A stretch of 64,000 bases of DNA from Leptolyngbya sp. BL0902 (GTDB lineage Bacteria; Cyanobacteriota; Cyanobacteriia; Phormidesmidales; Phormidesmidaceae): positions 992,001 to 1,056,000 of the forward strand of contig NZ_CP046155.1 in the NCBI RefSeq assembly GCF_016403105.1. Reading direction: 5' to 3'. Made by a program: the position numbers and the translations under genes. The notes below the pieces were generated by a model. The model was not told where the DNA came from and ran no database searches. It saw nothing but the letters and a program-made list of their open reading frames with translations. This document shows positions 30,791-40,163 of the stretch, piece by piece; positions within the stretch are counted from its first letter, which is position 1; the number at the start of each line of letters is the position of its first letter.

Positions 30791-32371
30791 ATGCCCAAGG
30801 TTCTCGTTTCCGACCCCATCGATCAGGTAGGTATTGACATTCTTTCCCAGGTGGCGCAGGTGGATGTAAACACCAGCCTGTCCCCGGAGGAATTGGTCAA
30901 CGTCATTGGCGACTACGATGCGCTGATGATTCGCTCTGGCACCCGCGTCACCAAGGCGGTGATCGAGGCTGGGAACAACCTCAAAATCATTGGTCGGGCC
31001 GGGGTTGGCGTCGATAACGTGGACGTGCCCGAAGCCACCCGTCGCGGCATTGTGGTGGTCAACTCGCCGGAGGGCAACACCATCGCCGCCGCCGAGCATG
31101 CCCTGGCCATGATGATGTCCCTGTCGCGCTATATTCCCAGCGCCGATGCCTCGGTGAAATCGGGCGAATGGAAGCGCAAGGACTTTACCGGGGTGGAGGT
31201 CTACAAAAAGACCCTCGGCGTAGTGGGTCTGGGCAAAATCGGCTCCCACGTCGCCACCGTAGCCCGCGCCATGGGCATGAAACTGCTGGCCTATGACCCC
31301 TTCATTTCCGCCGACCGGGCTGAACAGTTGGGTTGCCGTCTGGTGGAACTGGATTTCCTCTTCCGCGAGGCCGACTACATTACCCTGCACATCCCAAAAA
31401 CCCCCGAAACCGCCAACCTGATCAACGCCGAAACCCTGGCTACCATGAAGCCCACGGCGCGGATCATCAACTGTGCGCGGGGCGGCATCATCAACGAAGC
31501 GGATCTGGCCCAAGCCCTGCGGGATGGCGTCATCGGCGGCGCGGCCCTGGATGTGTATGCCTCGGAACCGTTGGGTGAATCGGAACTGCGGGATCTGGGC
31601 AAAAACGTGATCCTGACCCCTCACCTGGGAGCCTCCACCGAAGAAGCCCAGGTGAACGTGGCCATCGACGTGGCCGAGCAAATTCGCGATGTGCTGCTGG
31701 GTCTACCCGCCCGCTCGGCGGTGAACATTCCCGGTCTGCGGCCTGAGGTGCTGGAAAAACTCGGCCCCTACCTGCAACTGGCGGAAACCCTGGGCAATCT
31801 GGTCAGCCAACTGGCCGGAGGGCGCGTGGAAGAGTTGACGGTCAGCATCCAGGGCGACATTGCCAGCGGCGACAGCAAGCCCATCGTGATTGCGGCCCTC
31901 AAGGGTCTGCTCTCCCATGCCCTACAAGAGCGGGTGAACTACGTCAACGCCAGCATCGAAGCCAAGGAACGGGGCATCCACGTGATCGAAACCCGCGACG
32001 AAGACAGCCGCGACTATGCCGGAGCCCTCAACCTCAAGGCCAAGGGTAGCCTGGGCGAGCATTCCACCACCGGGGTGCTGCTGGGCGGCAGCGAAATCCG
32101 CGTCACCGACATCGACGATTTCCCCATCAACGTGCCCCCCACCCGGCACATGCTGTTTACCCTGCACCGCGATATGCCGGGGATTATCGGCAAAATTGGC
32201 TCCCTGCTGGGCAGCTTCAACGTCAACATCGCCAGTATGCAGGTGGGCCGCAAAATTGTGCGCGGCGATGCGGTGATGGTGCTGAGCCTGGATGATCCTC
32301 TGCCCGAAGGCATTCTGGAGGAAATCATCAAGGTAGACGGCATCCGCGACGCCTATACCGTCAATCTCTAG
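30791..32371 (+). CDS. serA: D-3-phosphoglycerate dehydrogenase
   Basis: First enzyme of serine synthesis, oxidising 3-phosphoglycerate with NAD. The 526-residue product has the D-2-hydroxyacid dehydrogenase core with GLGKIGSHVA, the catalytic Arg region NCARGGIINE, and His in LTPHLGAST. An intervening domain and a C-terminal ACT domain (HRDMPGIIGKIGSLLG) for serine feedback follow. This is the long type 1 form. A dispersed repeat separates it from prmA; the serA-prmA order is familiar from other cyanobacteria. Confidence 0.96.
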   Translation: MPKVLVSDPIDQVGIDILSQVAQVDVNTSLSPEELVNVIGDYDALMIRSGTRVTKAVIEAGNNLKIIGRAGVGVDNVDVPEATRRGIVVVNSPEGNTIAAAEHALAMMMSLSRYIPSADASVKSGEWKRKDFTGVEVYKKTLGVVGLGKIGSHVATVARAMGMKLLAYDPFISADRAEQLGCRLVELDFLFREADYITLHIPKTPETANLINAETLATMKPTARIINCARGGIINEADLAQALRDGVIGGAALDVYASEPLGESELRDLGKNVILTPHLGASTEEAQVNVAIDVAEQIRDVLLGLPARSAVNIPGLRPEVLEKLGPYLQLAETLGNLVSQLAGGRVEELTVSIQGDIASGDSKPIVIAALKGLLSHALQERVNYVNASIEAKERGIHVIETRDEDSRDYAGALNLKAKGSLGEHSTTGVLLGGSEIRVTDIDDFPINVPPTRHMLFTLHRDMPGIIGKIGSLLGSFNVNIASMQVGRKIVRGDAVMVLSLDDPLPEGILEEIIKVDGIRDAYTVNL

Positions 32372-32391
32372 AGGGTTCATCGCTGGGTAGC

Positions 32392-32526
32392 CTCAGTAGA
32401 TCACAAACGCACTCTTTTGCCACGATCCAGCCCTCACCCTAAATCCCTTTCCCACATTGGGAGAGGGACTTTGAAGGATCTTCCGGCTCCCCTCTCCTCG
32501 CGGGAGAGGAGCTGGGGGTGAGGGCC
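32392..32526 (+). repeat. dispersed double-hairpin repeat, copy B
   Basis: The ~95-base core (32430-32526) has outer arms GCCCTCACCC and GGGTGAGGGCC and two inner hairpins. Upstream of the core, 32392-32429 matches the region before copy D (TCAGTAGATCRCAAACGC), so the ancestral element was longer. It fills most of the serA-prmA gap and could fold as RNA to act as a terminator or stability element. Confidence 0.85.
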
Positions 32527-32584
32527 GCGAGGATCTTTTGCTATATGATCCGGGGTGAAACAACCTAGGCAAAGTACGGTGATC

Positions 32585-33487
32585 ATGGCGTTGGGCAATA
32601 GCTGGTGGGAAGTTCAAGTTCTGTGTGATCCGGCCCTGGAGGATGACATTTTCTGGCGGTTCGATAACTTTGGCAGTCAGGGCACCTCAACCCAGCGGCG
32701 AGGGTCGGCGAGCCTTGTCCAAGCCTACTTTCCCCAGCATCGGCTGGAATTGCTGGATCTCTCGGCCCTGGCTTTGTTTGTCAAACAAGATGCCCTGTGC
32801 AGCGACTTGGCGGTGCCCCGTGTTACCTGGAACCTGATTGACGAGGAAGACTGGTCAAAGAGCTGGAAGGAGCACTGGCGGCCCGAACCGATTGGGGATC
32901 GCTTTCTGATTACCCCGGCTTGGCTAGAACCCCCCGACGACAACCAGCGCATCGTGCTGCGGCTAGACCCCGGCGTGGCCTTTGGCACGGGCGCACACCC
33001 CACCACCCAGCTTTGCCTAGAGTCCCTCGAAATGCGGCTCACCTACGGCTCTCCCAACATCACCATTGCCGATATTGGCTGTGGGTCGGGCATTTTATCC
33101 ATTGGGGCGCTGCTGTTGGGGGCCAAAAAGGTCTATGCGGCAGATATTGATGATTTAGCTGTCCACTCTGCCGCTGGCAACCGCGACATTAACCACCTGA
33201 CCGCCGACGAGATGCCCATTCTCCACGGCGGTCTTGAGGCCCTCGCCCAAGCCATTGACGCCCCCGTGGATGGCGTGGTGTGCAACATTCTGGCGGAGGT
33301 GATTATGGACTTAATTCCCCAACTCCACACCCTCGTCACCCCCGACGGCTGGGGCATCCTCAGCGGCATTCTGCTAGATCAATCCAAACTGGTGGCCGAC
33401 ACCCTAGAACAGCATGGCTGGGTGGTGGCGACCCTCTGGCGACGTCAAGAATGGTGCTGCCTGAATGTGCGACGTTCTGGCAGCTAG
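32585..33487 (+). CDS. prmA: ribosomal protein L11 methyltransferase
   Basis: A SAM-dependent methyltransferase that trimethylates ribosomal protein L11. The 300-residue product has DPGVAFGTGAHPTT, the SAM-binding ADIGCGSGILSIGA and the catalytic-region VVCNILAEVI. The start is the ATG at 32585, giving MALGNSWWEV, matching the family; a GTG at 32555 would add ten residues. Confidence 0.95.
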   Translation: MALGNSWWEVQVLCDPALEDDIFWRFDNFGSQGTSTQRRGSASLVQAYFPQHRLELLDLSALALFVKQDALCSDLAVPRVTWNLIDEEDWSKSWKEHWRPEPIGDRFLITPAWLEPPDDNQRIVLRLDPGVAFGTGAHPTTQLCLESLEMRLTYGSPNITIADIGCGSGILSIGALLLGAKKVYAADIDDLAVHSAAGNRDINHLTADEMPILHGGLEALAQAIDAPVDGVVCNILAEVIMDLIPQLHTLVTPDGWGILSGILLDQSKLVADTLEQHGWVVATLWRRQEWCCLNVRRSGS

Positions 33488-33635
33488 CGCCTGGGCATCG
33501 TTCAGATCCCTAGTGCCCTAGCCACCACCGCCAGTCCTTTTGGGAGCATCCCAAGGCTCGACCCGGTGTTTTGTACCGTAGCTACGACGTCGCGCTAATC
33601 CACCCTTGACCGGGGCCTAGCAGGCAAGACAGCCT

Positions 33636-33665
33636 TTGCCCTTTTGACCCTGAACTTGGTATAAC
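33636..33665 (+). promoter_or_regulatory. candidate promoter for the cyclophilin gene
   Basis: TTGCCC at 33636-33641 and TATAAC at 33660-33665 with an 18-base spacer lie 138 bases before the cyclophilin ATG. The rest of the 316-base gap between prmA and this gene (33488-33803) holds nothing else I recognise. Confidence 0.3.
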
Positions 33666-33803
33666 AGGGGTCTTGTCTACAACGGCACAATGCCGATCCT
33701 GTGGCTCGGTCAAGGGCGGCTTGAGGCGTGTGGCCCTAGGCCTTTTGTCTACGCCGTTGCATTGGCCATCCATTGTCCTTTATTCCTGGTTTTGAACTCA
33801 CCC

Positions 33804-34328
33804 ATGACCGAATCTACCAATCCCAAGGTTTTCTTTGATATCACCATTGGCGGTACCCCAGCGGGCCGCATTGTGATGGAACTGCGGGCCGATGTTGCGC
33901 CCAAAACCGCCGAAAATTTCCGAGCCCTGTGCACCGGAGAAAAGGGCATGGGCACCTCTGGTAAAGCCCTGCATTTCAAGGGCTCCAGCTTCCACCGGAT
34001 TATTCCTGAATTTATGTGCCAGGGGGGCGACTTCACCCGTGGCAACGGCACCGGGGGCGAGTCCATCTATGGAATGAAATTTGCCGATGAAAACTTCACC
34101 CTCAAGCACACTGGCCCCGGCCTGCTGAGCATGGCCAACGCTGGCCCCAACACCAACGGATCCCAGTTCTTCCTCACCACCGTGGCCACCCCCTGGCTTG
34201 ATGGCAAGCACGTCGTCTTTGGCAGCGTGGTAGAAGGTATGGATGTGGTAGAAACCATGGAGCAGGTGGGCAGCCGCAGCGGCCAAACCTCCCAGCCTGT
34301 GGTCATCGCTGATTGCGGCCAACTGTAG
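33804..34328 (+). CDS. cyclophilin-type peptidyl-prolyl cis-trans isomerase
   Basis: A 174-residue cytosolic foldase that isomerises Xaa-Pro bonds. The sequence is close to eukaryotic-type cyclophilins: [64 protein letters not shown] and the Trp in [12 protein letters not shown]. The start is the ATG at 33804. The frame upstream to 33690 encodes a hydrophobic stretch that could mimic a signal peptide, but the family begins here, so I treat the product as cytosolic. Confidence 0.95.
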   Translation: MTESTNPKVFFDITIGGTPAGRIVMELRADVAPKTAENFRALCTGEKGMGTSGKALHFKGSSFHRIIPEFMCQGGDFTRGNGTGGESIYGMKFADENFTLKHTGPGLLSMANAGPNTNGSQFFLTTVATPWLDGKHVVFGSVVEGMDVVETMEQVGSRSGQTSQPVVIADCGQL

Positions 34329-34339
34329 GCCCAAGCCGT

Positions 34340-34381
34340 CTGGGGGCAAAAGCGAGCTGGTTCAGCCTCCTCAGCCCCCAG
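34340..34381 (+). terminator. strong hairpin after the cyclophilin gene
   Basis: CTGGGGGC at 34340-34347 pairs perfectly with GCCCCCAG at 34374-34381, and an inner GCTG/CAGC stem fits in the loop. It starts 11 bases after the stop codon. There is no T-run, so it is a terminator or 3'-end stabiliser of the kind common in cyanobacteria. Confidence 0.55.
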
Positions 34382-34609
34382 GACACTTCTCTCTAGCCTA
34401 AGGAGTGATTTTTGCCACGGCCATTCGTTACAGTTTGAAAACATCCCCCACAAAACTTCAATAGATAAATTTTCTAGAACGAAACCGGGTAGGATTTTGG
34501 GGTCACGCTACTCTAAAAGAGGACAGGGTGAAGTCGCTTCATAAAAATACCTGTCTAGCCCTAGTTTTGGGGTTTACTCGATAGGCCATCAAGGGATGGC
34601 AAGGAGTTA

Positions 34610-36643
34610 GTGATGACCCAAAATGTCCTTTCTTCAGGTTTGCGTAATGTTGGCATTGTCGGTGCTTATTCTAGCGGTAAAACCACGCTCTTAGAAAGTA
34701 TTCTTTCTGTCACCGGAGCCACCACCCGCAAGGGGAGTATCGAGGAAGGCAACACTGTTGGAGACAGCACTCCCGAAGCCCGCAATCGCAAAATGACGGT
34801 GGAACTCAATGCCGCTAGTACCGAGTACGGCGGCATTCGTTTTACGTTTTTAGACTGTCCAGGTTCGGTGGAACTTCAGCAGGAAACCTGGAATGCGTTG
34901 ATCGGGGTTGATGCCGCTATCGTCGTTTGCGAAGCCGATCCCAACAAAGTTTTGACCCTCTCACCGCTGCTGCAATTTTTAGATACTTGGGAAATTCCCC
35001 ACCTAATTTGGATTAACAAATTGGATCGGGCCAATGGTACCTTTGCCGATGTGTTGGCCTCGCTGCGCCAAATTTCTGCCCGTCCGGTGATTCCGCAACA
35101 ATATCCCATTCGCCAAAATCACGACCTGGTGGGCTTTATTGACCTCGTAACCGAGCAAGCCTACCACTATCACCCCGGTGCCCCAGCGGATCCAGTCCCT
35201 CTGCCACCCTCGCTTCAGGCGGAGGAGCAAGCCGCCCGCACGGAAATGCTGGAAGCCTTGGCCGACTATGACGATCACCTGCTGGAGGAACTGCTGGAGG
35301 AAATCGCGCCGCCAGAGGAAGAAATCGTCAAAGACCTGAAGATGGAACTGGGGGCGGATTTAATCGTGCCCGTGTTCATCGGCGTGGCCGCCAGCGACTA
35401 CGGCGTGCGGCCCTTGCTGGATGCCCTGGTGAAGGAAGCCCCAGAACCCGACGCCACCTGCGAAAATCGCGGCATTCAGGCGGGGGATGCGCCCCTGGCC
35501 CAGGTGCTCAAAACCTACTACACCCCCCAGGGCGGCAAGCTTTCCCTGGTGCGGCTGTGGCGGGGGGAACTGCGCGACGGCGACGGCCTCAACGGCGAAC
35601 GCATGGGCGGTCTCTATGACCTGATGGGCACCCAGCAGAACAGCCTCTCCGTAGCCCAGGCGGGTCAGATCGTGGCCATCGCTCGATTGGAAAATGCCAA
35701 GACCGGGGATACCCTCACCACCAACGGCAACACCGTTGAGCCCCTACCCAAAGCACCCGCCATCGACCCGGTGTATGCCCTAGCCGTCACCCCCGAAAAA
35801 CGCAGTGACGAGGTGAAACTCAGCGCCGCCATCGGCAAGCTGCTGGAGGAAGATCCCTCCCTGGCCTGGGAACAGCACGGCGACACCCACGAGGTCATCC
35901 TCTGGGGCCAAGGGGATGTGCACCTGAATTTGGCCATTGATCGCCTAGGCCGCAAGTACAACCTGCCCATGACCACCCATCTACCCCAGGTGCCCTACAA
36001 GGAAACCATTCGGCAATCGGTGGAAACCGTCCACGGGCGCTACAAGCACCAAAGCGGCGGCCACGGGCAATTTGGCGATGTGTACCTGTCCATCAAACCG
36101 CTACCCAGGGGCGAGGGCTTTGCCTTCAACGACACCATCGTCGGCGGTGTGGTGCCCAAGCAATACATCCCCAGCGTGGAAAACGGCGTGCGGGAATTCC
36201 TCAACCGTGGCCCCCTGGGCTATCCGGTGGTGGATGTGGCCGTTACCCTCACCAACGGCTCCTACCATACGGTGGATAGCTCCGATAATGCCTTCCGCCA
36301 AGCCGCCCGCCTTGCCATGACCGAGGGCCTCCCCATCGGTGGCCCCACCCTGCTGGAGCCCATCGCCCAGGTGGAAATCTCCGTCCCCAGCCTCTACACC
36401 TCCAACGTGCTGAAGCTGGTCAGCGGTCGGCGCGGCCAAATCCTCGGCTACGAGGGCAAAGCCGACTGGCCCGGTTGGGATGTGGTGACGGGCTATGTGC
36501 CCCAAGCCGAAATGCAGACCATGATCTTGGAACTGCGCTCCCTCACCATGGGCGTGGGCTTCTTTAAGTGGGCCTACGACCACCTCGACCCCGTGCCGGA
36601 AAAACTCACCGAGAAAATCCTAGCCACGGCGGCAGCCAGCTAA
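34610..36643 (+). CDS. elongation factor G-like translational GTPase (divergent paralogue)
   Basis: A 677-residue paralogue of EF-G with all five domains (domain IV shows SGGHGQFGDV). The G domain is atypical: G1 is GAYSSGKTT instead of the usual H(V/I)D(A/H)GKTT, and G3 is DCPGS, replacing the catalytic His of DTPGH. G4 NKLD is normal. It therefore is not the housekeeping EF-G; relatives are annotated EF-G-like or EF-G2 in cyanobacteria. A slow or differently activated GTPase is expected. Role is unknown; stress-linked translation is a guess. A GGAG ribosome site precedes the ATG. Confidence 0.88.
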   Translation: MMTQNVLSSGLRNVGIVGAYSSGKTTLLESILSVTGATTRKGSIEEGNTVGDSTPEARNRKMTVELNAASTEYGGIRFTFLDCPGSVELQQETWNALIGVDAAIVVCEADPNKVLTLSPLLQFLDTWEIPHLIWINKLDRANGTFADVLASLRQISARPVIPQQYPIRQNHDLVGFIDLVTEQAYHYHPGAPADPVPLPPSLQAEEQAARTEMLEALADYDDHLLEELLEEIAPPEEEIVKDLKMELGADLIVPVFIGVAASDYGVRPLLDALVKEAPEPDATCENRGIQAGDAPLAQVLKTYYTPQGGKLSLVRLWRGELRDGDGLNGERMGGLYDLMGTQQNSLSVAQAGQIVAIARLENAKTGDTLTTNGNTVEPLPKAPAIDPVYALAVTPEKRSDEVKLSAAIGKLLEEDPSLAWEQHGDTHEVILWGQGDVHLNLAIDRLGRKYNLPMTTHLPQVPYKETIRQSVETVHGRYKHQSGGHGQFGDVYLSIKPLPRGEGFAFNDTIVGGVVPKQYIPSVENGVREFLNRGPLGYPVVDVAVTLTNGSYHTVDSSDNAFRQAARLAMTEGLPIGGPTLLEPIAQVEISVPSLYTSNVLKLVSGRRGQILGYEGKADWPGWDVVTGYVPQAEMQTMILELRSLTMGVGFFKWAYDHLDPVPEKLTEKILATAAAS

Positions 36644-36692
36644 CCACCGTTCCGCCCCAGGGCGGCATGGCGATCAACTTAGCCCTTAGCAA

Positions 36693-36740
36693 CCCTCACC
36701 CTAAGTTCCTCTCGCTCTGGCAGAGCAACTGGGGTGAGGG
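36693..36740. repeat. short relative of the dispersed repeat / 3' hairpin of the EF-G-like gene
   Basis: Outer arms CCCTCACCC (36693-36701) and GGGTGAGGG (36732-36740) match the dispersed family, but only one inner hairpin (GCTCTG/CAGAGC) lies between. It is 50 bases after the EF-G-like stop and could terminate transcription. The remaining gap to 37026, between convergent genes, shows nothing else. Confidence 0.6.
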
Positions 36741-37026
36741 TACACGGGTTTCTCCACCTAATCATTCTCGCTTTCTCGTTCCCCGTAATCTTTGTGTGGC
36801 CGGGGCTCTGAGAATCCTCTCGCTTTAGCTGTCTAGGGCCTGTGGATGCAGCCTGTGGGCTAAACCCGTGCAATCAGAACCTAGCATCACAAAGATATGG
36901 ATACCAAGTCCGAATCCCCTAGCCCCGATTCCCAAAAGGTCAGACTGTAGAGTATATTCGTGGCGCTAACCCTACCTGAAAATACTCTGAATGCCCCGTG
37001 CTGTCAGCTTGCGACCAGCCAAGCGT

Positions 37027-37965
37027 TCATCTCCCCAGCTCAAGTTTTGTCCCTGTACCGTGGGGGCAGAGGGGCCACACGGTTTTCAGTCGATCTAAAA
37101 AGGCATAGACCGGGGGCGGCAGCAGAGCATCTTTCAGGATAATCACGCCGATGGTGCGCTCTAGGGGAATCGGCAATTCGGCCACTTGCAGGTGGGGCGG
37201 AATAGGCTGGGCGGCCAGGTGGGCCATGATGGTGGCCCCTAGGCCCCGCTCTACCATGCCGAGGATGGTGGAGTCTTCCCGGACGGCGTAGGCAGGTTTG
37301 AGGGTTTGGCCCTGGCGGCGCAGCAGTCCTTCTAAATGTTGACGATCCCCATCGTCGCTGGGGGGCAAAATCAGGGGATAGGCGGCGAGGTCGGCCCAAC
37401 TGAGGGGGCTGGCCACAGGGGCGGGAGTAGGGGGCAGCAGCACCAGGTAGCGATCCCGCAGCAGTTCCCAGCTTTCAAAGTCGGCTTTGGTGGGCAGGTA
37501 GGTAAAGCCCACATCGGCGTGGCCCTGGCGCACGGCGTCTTCCACCATTTCGTAGTGGGATTTTTCGTCAATGGCGATGGGAATGTGGGGATACTGCTCC
37601 CGAAATTGGCGGATCACCTCCGGCAAAATGTGGGTGGCCACGCTACGAAAGGCGGCTAGACGCACTTCGCCACTTTGCAAGCCTTTGGCCAAATCGGCCT
37701 GGTGGCACAGGTTTTGCAGGGATTGCAGCACCAGACGGGCTTCCTCGGTAATCTGCTGACCGACCGGGGTGAGGACGGCCCCGTGGCGGCTACGGCTGAG
37801 CAAAATCACCCCCAGTTCGTCCTCTAGGGTGGCGATGGCATGGCTGACGGCGGATTGGGACAAGTCCATCTGCAAGGCGGCTTCGCTGAAGGAACCCGTA
37901 TCGGCAATGGTGACGAGGGCGCGAAGCTGGGAGAGCTTGACGCGGTGGGGATCGGCCTTGGCCAT
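37027..37965 (-). CDS. LysR-family transcriptional regulator
   Basis: A 312-residue regulator. The N-terminal winged HTH reads LSQLRALVTIADTGSFSEAA, then LSQSAVSHAIATLEDELGV and RHGAVLTPVGQQ, followed by a type 2 periplasmic-binding-like effector domain. The ATG at 37965 lies four bases after the stop of the membrane-fusion protein gene, so the two are cotranscribed, and the regulator may control the efflux system. A longer in-frame start at 38091 overlaps that gene and is rejected. Effector unknown. Confidence 0.9.
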   Translation of the reverse strand: MAKADPHRVKLSQLRALVTIADTGSFSEAALQMDLSQSAVSHAIATLEDELGVILLSRSRHGAVLTPVGQQITEEARLVLQSLQNLCHQADLAKGLQSGEVRLAAFRSVATHILPEVIRQFREQYPHIPIAIDEKSHYEMVEDAVRQGHADVGFTYLPTKADFESWELLRDRYLVLLPPTPAPVASPLSWADLAAYPLILPPSDDGDRQHLEGLLRRQGQTLKPAYAVREDSTILGMVERGLGATIMAHLAAQPIPPHLQVAELPIPLERTIGVIILKDALLPPPVYAFLDRLKTVWPLCPHGTGTKLELGR

Positions 37966-37969
37966 GGGG

Positions 37970-39307
37970 TTAGCGCTCCTGGCGCACCGTGATGGAATTG
38001 AGGGACTGACCGGGGGGCAGATCCACAAAGACGGGGTCGCCCGCCTGTAGGCCGTTGGTGACTTGAATTTGATCGCCCACCTGGGGGCCAAGGGTCACAG
38101 GTTGAAACAGAATATCGCGACGGCTTCCCGGCACCAACACCCCCGTTTGCCCCGCCTGTGTCACCACCGCCACCGTGGGCACCACCAGCGCCTCCGCCAG
38201 TTGGTCGCCAATGAAGGCCACATCTACATTCATGTTAGACCGCAACTGCTCCTTGCCCTCCTCTAGCTCAATTCGCACCTGAAACAGGGTGACATTCAGA
38301 CGACTAATCGCCTCCGGGGCCACCAGCTTCACCCGTCCGGCAAAGGTTTCGTCGGGGAAGGCATCGGCCACCACCTCCACCCGCTGCCCCACCTCAAGCA
38401 GGCTGATGTCCGCTTCGGGCACCTCCGCCAACACCTCCAAATCCTGGGCCAGGGCCACAATGGCGGTGGAGGACGCGGAGGAGGCATCGGAGGCGGTGGT
38501 CGTCGGCGTCACAAAGGCTCCCACTCCGGCAAAGCGCTGGGTAACGGTGGCGCTAAAGGGGGCACGAATTAGGGTATCCTCTAGCCGCACCAGGGCGGAT
38601 TGCAACTGGGCCTGGGCCTGGGCCAACCGGGCTTCAGCCTGGGCAATGGCTTCGGGTTCCGGCAGGTTCCGCAGATCATCCGCCCGCTCCTGGGCTTCTC
38701 GCAATCGGGCCTGGGCTTGGTCTACCCCCGCCTGGGCGCTGCGCCGTTCCCGTTCGGCGTTATCCAATTCCGTCCGGGCCACCGCCCCCTGCTGCTGCAA
38801 GCGCTGAGTCCGTTGCAGATCGCTCGTGGCTAAATCTAACCGCGCCTGACTATCCCGCACCTGGGCCTGGGCCTGGGTGACAGCGGCTTCGGCCTGGGCA
38901 ATTTCCTGAGGACGACTGCCCCGCCGCACATTCTGAAGGCTGGCCTCCGCTTCCGCCACCGCCGCCCGACTCTGCGCCACCTGCGCCGTCAAATCCGCAC
39001 TGTCCATCCGGGCAATGGGCTGGCCCTGCACCACCCGATCCCCCTGCTCCACAAACAATTCCGCCACAATCCCAGCCGTCTTAGGGCTAAGGTTCACGGT
39101 CTGTACCGGACGCACCGTGCCGCTGGCGGAAATTCGCACCGTAATCGGCTGAAGGCTGGCTTCGGTGGTGTAGTCGGCAATGTCGTAGGCCGGACGATTG
39201 CGCCCCAGCGACCAAGCCACCCCGCCCCCGGCCACCACCAGCGCCGCCAAGCCACCCCCCAGCCACAGCCAGGGACGACGCAGTTTGCCAATCACAGGAA
39301 TCTTCAT
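37970..39307 (-). CDS. HlyD/RND-type membrane fusion (periplasmic adaptor) protein
   Basis: A 445-residue efflux adaptor with an N-terminal transmembrane anchor (WLWLGGGLAALVVAGGGVAW), a lipoyl half-motif (ASGTVRPVQTVNLSPKTAGIV), and a long Ala/Gln-rich coiled-coil hairpin (about 110-240). Beta-barrel and membrane-proximal domains end in PPGQSLNSI. Such proteins link an inner-membrane ABC or RND pump to an outer-membrane channel. No pump gene is beside it within this window, so its partner is elsewhere. It heads the short operon with the LysR gene. Start ATG at 39307. Confidence 0.9.
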   Translation of the reverse strand: MKIPVIGKLRRPWLWLGGGLAALVVAGGGVAWSLGRNRPAYDIADYTTEASLQPITVRISASGTVRPVQTVNLSPKTAGIVAELFVEQGDRVVQGQPIARMDSADLTAQVAQSRAAVAEAEASLQNVRRGSRPQEIAQAEAAVTQAQAQVRDSQARLDLATSDLQRTQRLQQQGAVARTELDNAERERRSAQAGVDQAQARLREAQERADDLRNLPEPEAIAQAEARLAQAQAQLQSALVRLEDTLIRAPFSATVTQRFAGVGAFVTPTTTASDASSASSTAIVALAQDLEVLAEVPEADISLLEVGQRVEVVADAFPDETFAGRVKLVAPEAISRLNVTLFQVRIELEEGKEQLRSNMNVDVAFIGDQLAEALVVPTVAVVTQAGQTGVLVPGSRRDILFQPVTLGPQVGDQIQVTNGLQAGDPVFVDLPPGQSLNSITVRQER

Positions 39308-39401
39308 CGGAGCGCACCAGGAACACGGCGGGGCAAGTCCCATTGTAGGATGGGCCATCTGGGTCAGGCGATGCAACTACCCATGCCGCCTTTGGATTCC
39401 T

Positions 39402-39445
39402 TGGGCTAGATTTACTGAAGAGGCGGCGTCAGAAAGCCAGGAAAC
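39402..39445. repeat. direct repeat left of the MntA/HepT module
   Basis: Begins TGGGCTAGATTTACT and continues AAGAGGC, GCGT, AGAAAGC. About 37 of 44 positions match a second copy at 40164-40207 in the same orientation. The two copies bracket exactly the two-gene toxin-antitoxin module. Confidence 0.8.
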
Positions 39446-39463
39446 GGGGAACTATAGCCGACT

Positions 39464-39781
39464 GTGAGTGAGCGCATGGCACGAGAGGCAGCACCGCTAG
39501 CTGAGCGGGTGAAACATCAACGAAATCGCATTTTAAGTATTGCCGAACAGTACGGTGCCTATGATGTGCGAATATTTGGGTCGGTTGCCCGTGGAGAGAG
39601 CGGCCTAACCAGTGATGTGGATTTTTTGGTAGAGATGCAGCCTGGGCATAGCTTGTTAGATCGCATTGCCCTAAAGCAAGCTTTAGAAGATTTGCTGGAA
39701 TGTCGGGTTGATGTGGCAACTCCTAGGACGCTGCATGAGTGTATGAAAGACAGCGTTTTGCAGGATGCCAAACCGCTATGA
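39464..39781 (+). CDS. mntA: MntA-type minimal nucleotidyltransferase antitoxin
   Basis: A 105-residue nucleotidyltransferase with the complete signature GSX10DXD (GSVARGESGLTS then DVD). MntA antitoxins inactivate HepT by adding AMP to a Tyr near its active site. The start is GTG at 39464 or ATG at 39476. Its stop overlaps the hepT ATG (ATGA), the usual coupling of this system. Confidence 0.92.
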   Translation: MSERMAREAAPLAERVKHQRNRILSIAEQYGAYDVRIFGSVARGESGLTSDVDFLVEMQPGHSLLDRIALKQALEDLLECRVDVATPRTLHECMKDSVLQDAKPL

Positions 39782-40122
39782 GTAGGGATCAGCTTTACCT
39801 GAGCAATATTGTGGAGTGCATTGGCCAAATTGAGCAGTATGTGGCGGGTGGAAAGGAGGTGTTTTTGCGTGATCGCATGGTTCAGGATGCGGTGATTCGT
39901 AATTTTGAGGTGATGGGGGAGGCTGTTAAGCGTCTCTCGATGGAGTTGCGAAAAGTGAATGATGATGTGCCTTGGCGACAGATGGCAGGGTTTAGAGACA
40001 TGCTCATTCATGATTATCTGCGTGTGGATATGACTGAGGTTTGGGCAGTAGTCGAGCGGGATTTGCCAGTACTAAAGCCCAGATTGGTTGAATTGTTAGA
40101 ACAAGTTAGGCACAATATATGA
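39778..40122 (+). CDS. hepT: HepT-like HEPN ribonuclease toxin
   Basis: A 114-residue HEPN toxin. The catalytic motif RX4HXY is intact as RDMLIHDY near residue 78, including the Tyr that MntA modifies. FEVMGEAVKRLS and VVERDLPVLK are family features. The module is flanked by ~44-bp direct repeats and is probably functional. A longer in-frame start at 39739 overlaps mntA and is rejected. Confidence 0.92.
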   Translation: MSRDQLYLSNIVECIGQIEQYVAGGKEVFLRDRMVQDAVIRNFEVMGEAVKRLSMELRKVNDDVPWRQMAGFRDMLIHDYLRVDMTEVWAVVERDLPVLKPRLVELLEQVRHNI

Positions 40123-40163
40123 ACTGTCTAGCCCTCTGCAAAAACACCACTGGGCTGATGACA

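Noticed and set aside
33690-33803. A hydrophobic signal-peptide-like extension of the cyclophilin
   Set aside because: The family begins at PKVFFDI shortly after ATG 33804, and the candidate promoter lies close to the extension's start; the upstream frame is more likely leader DNA.
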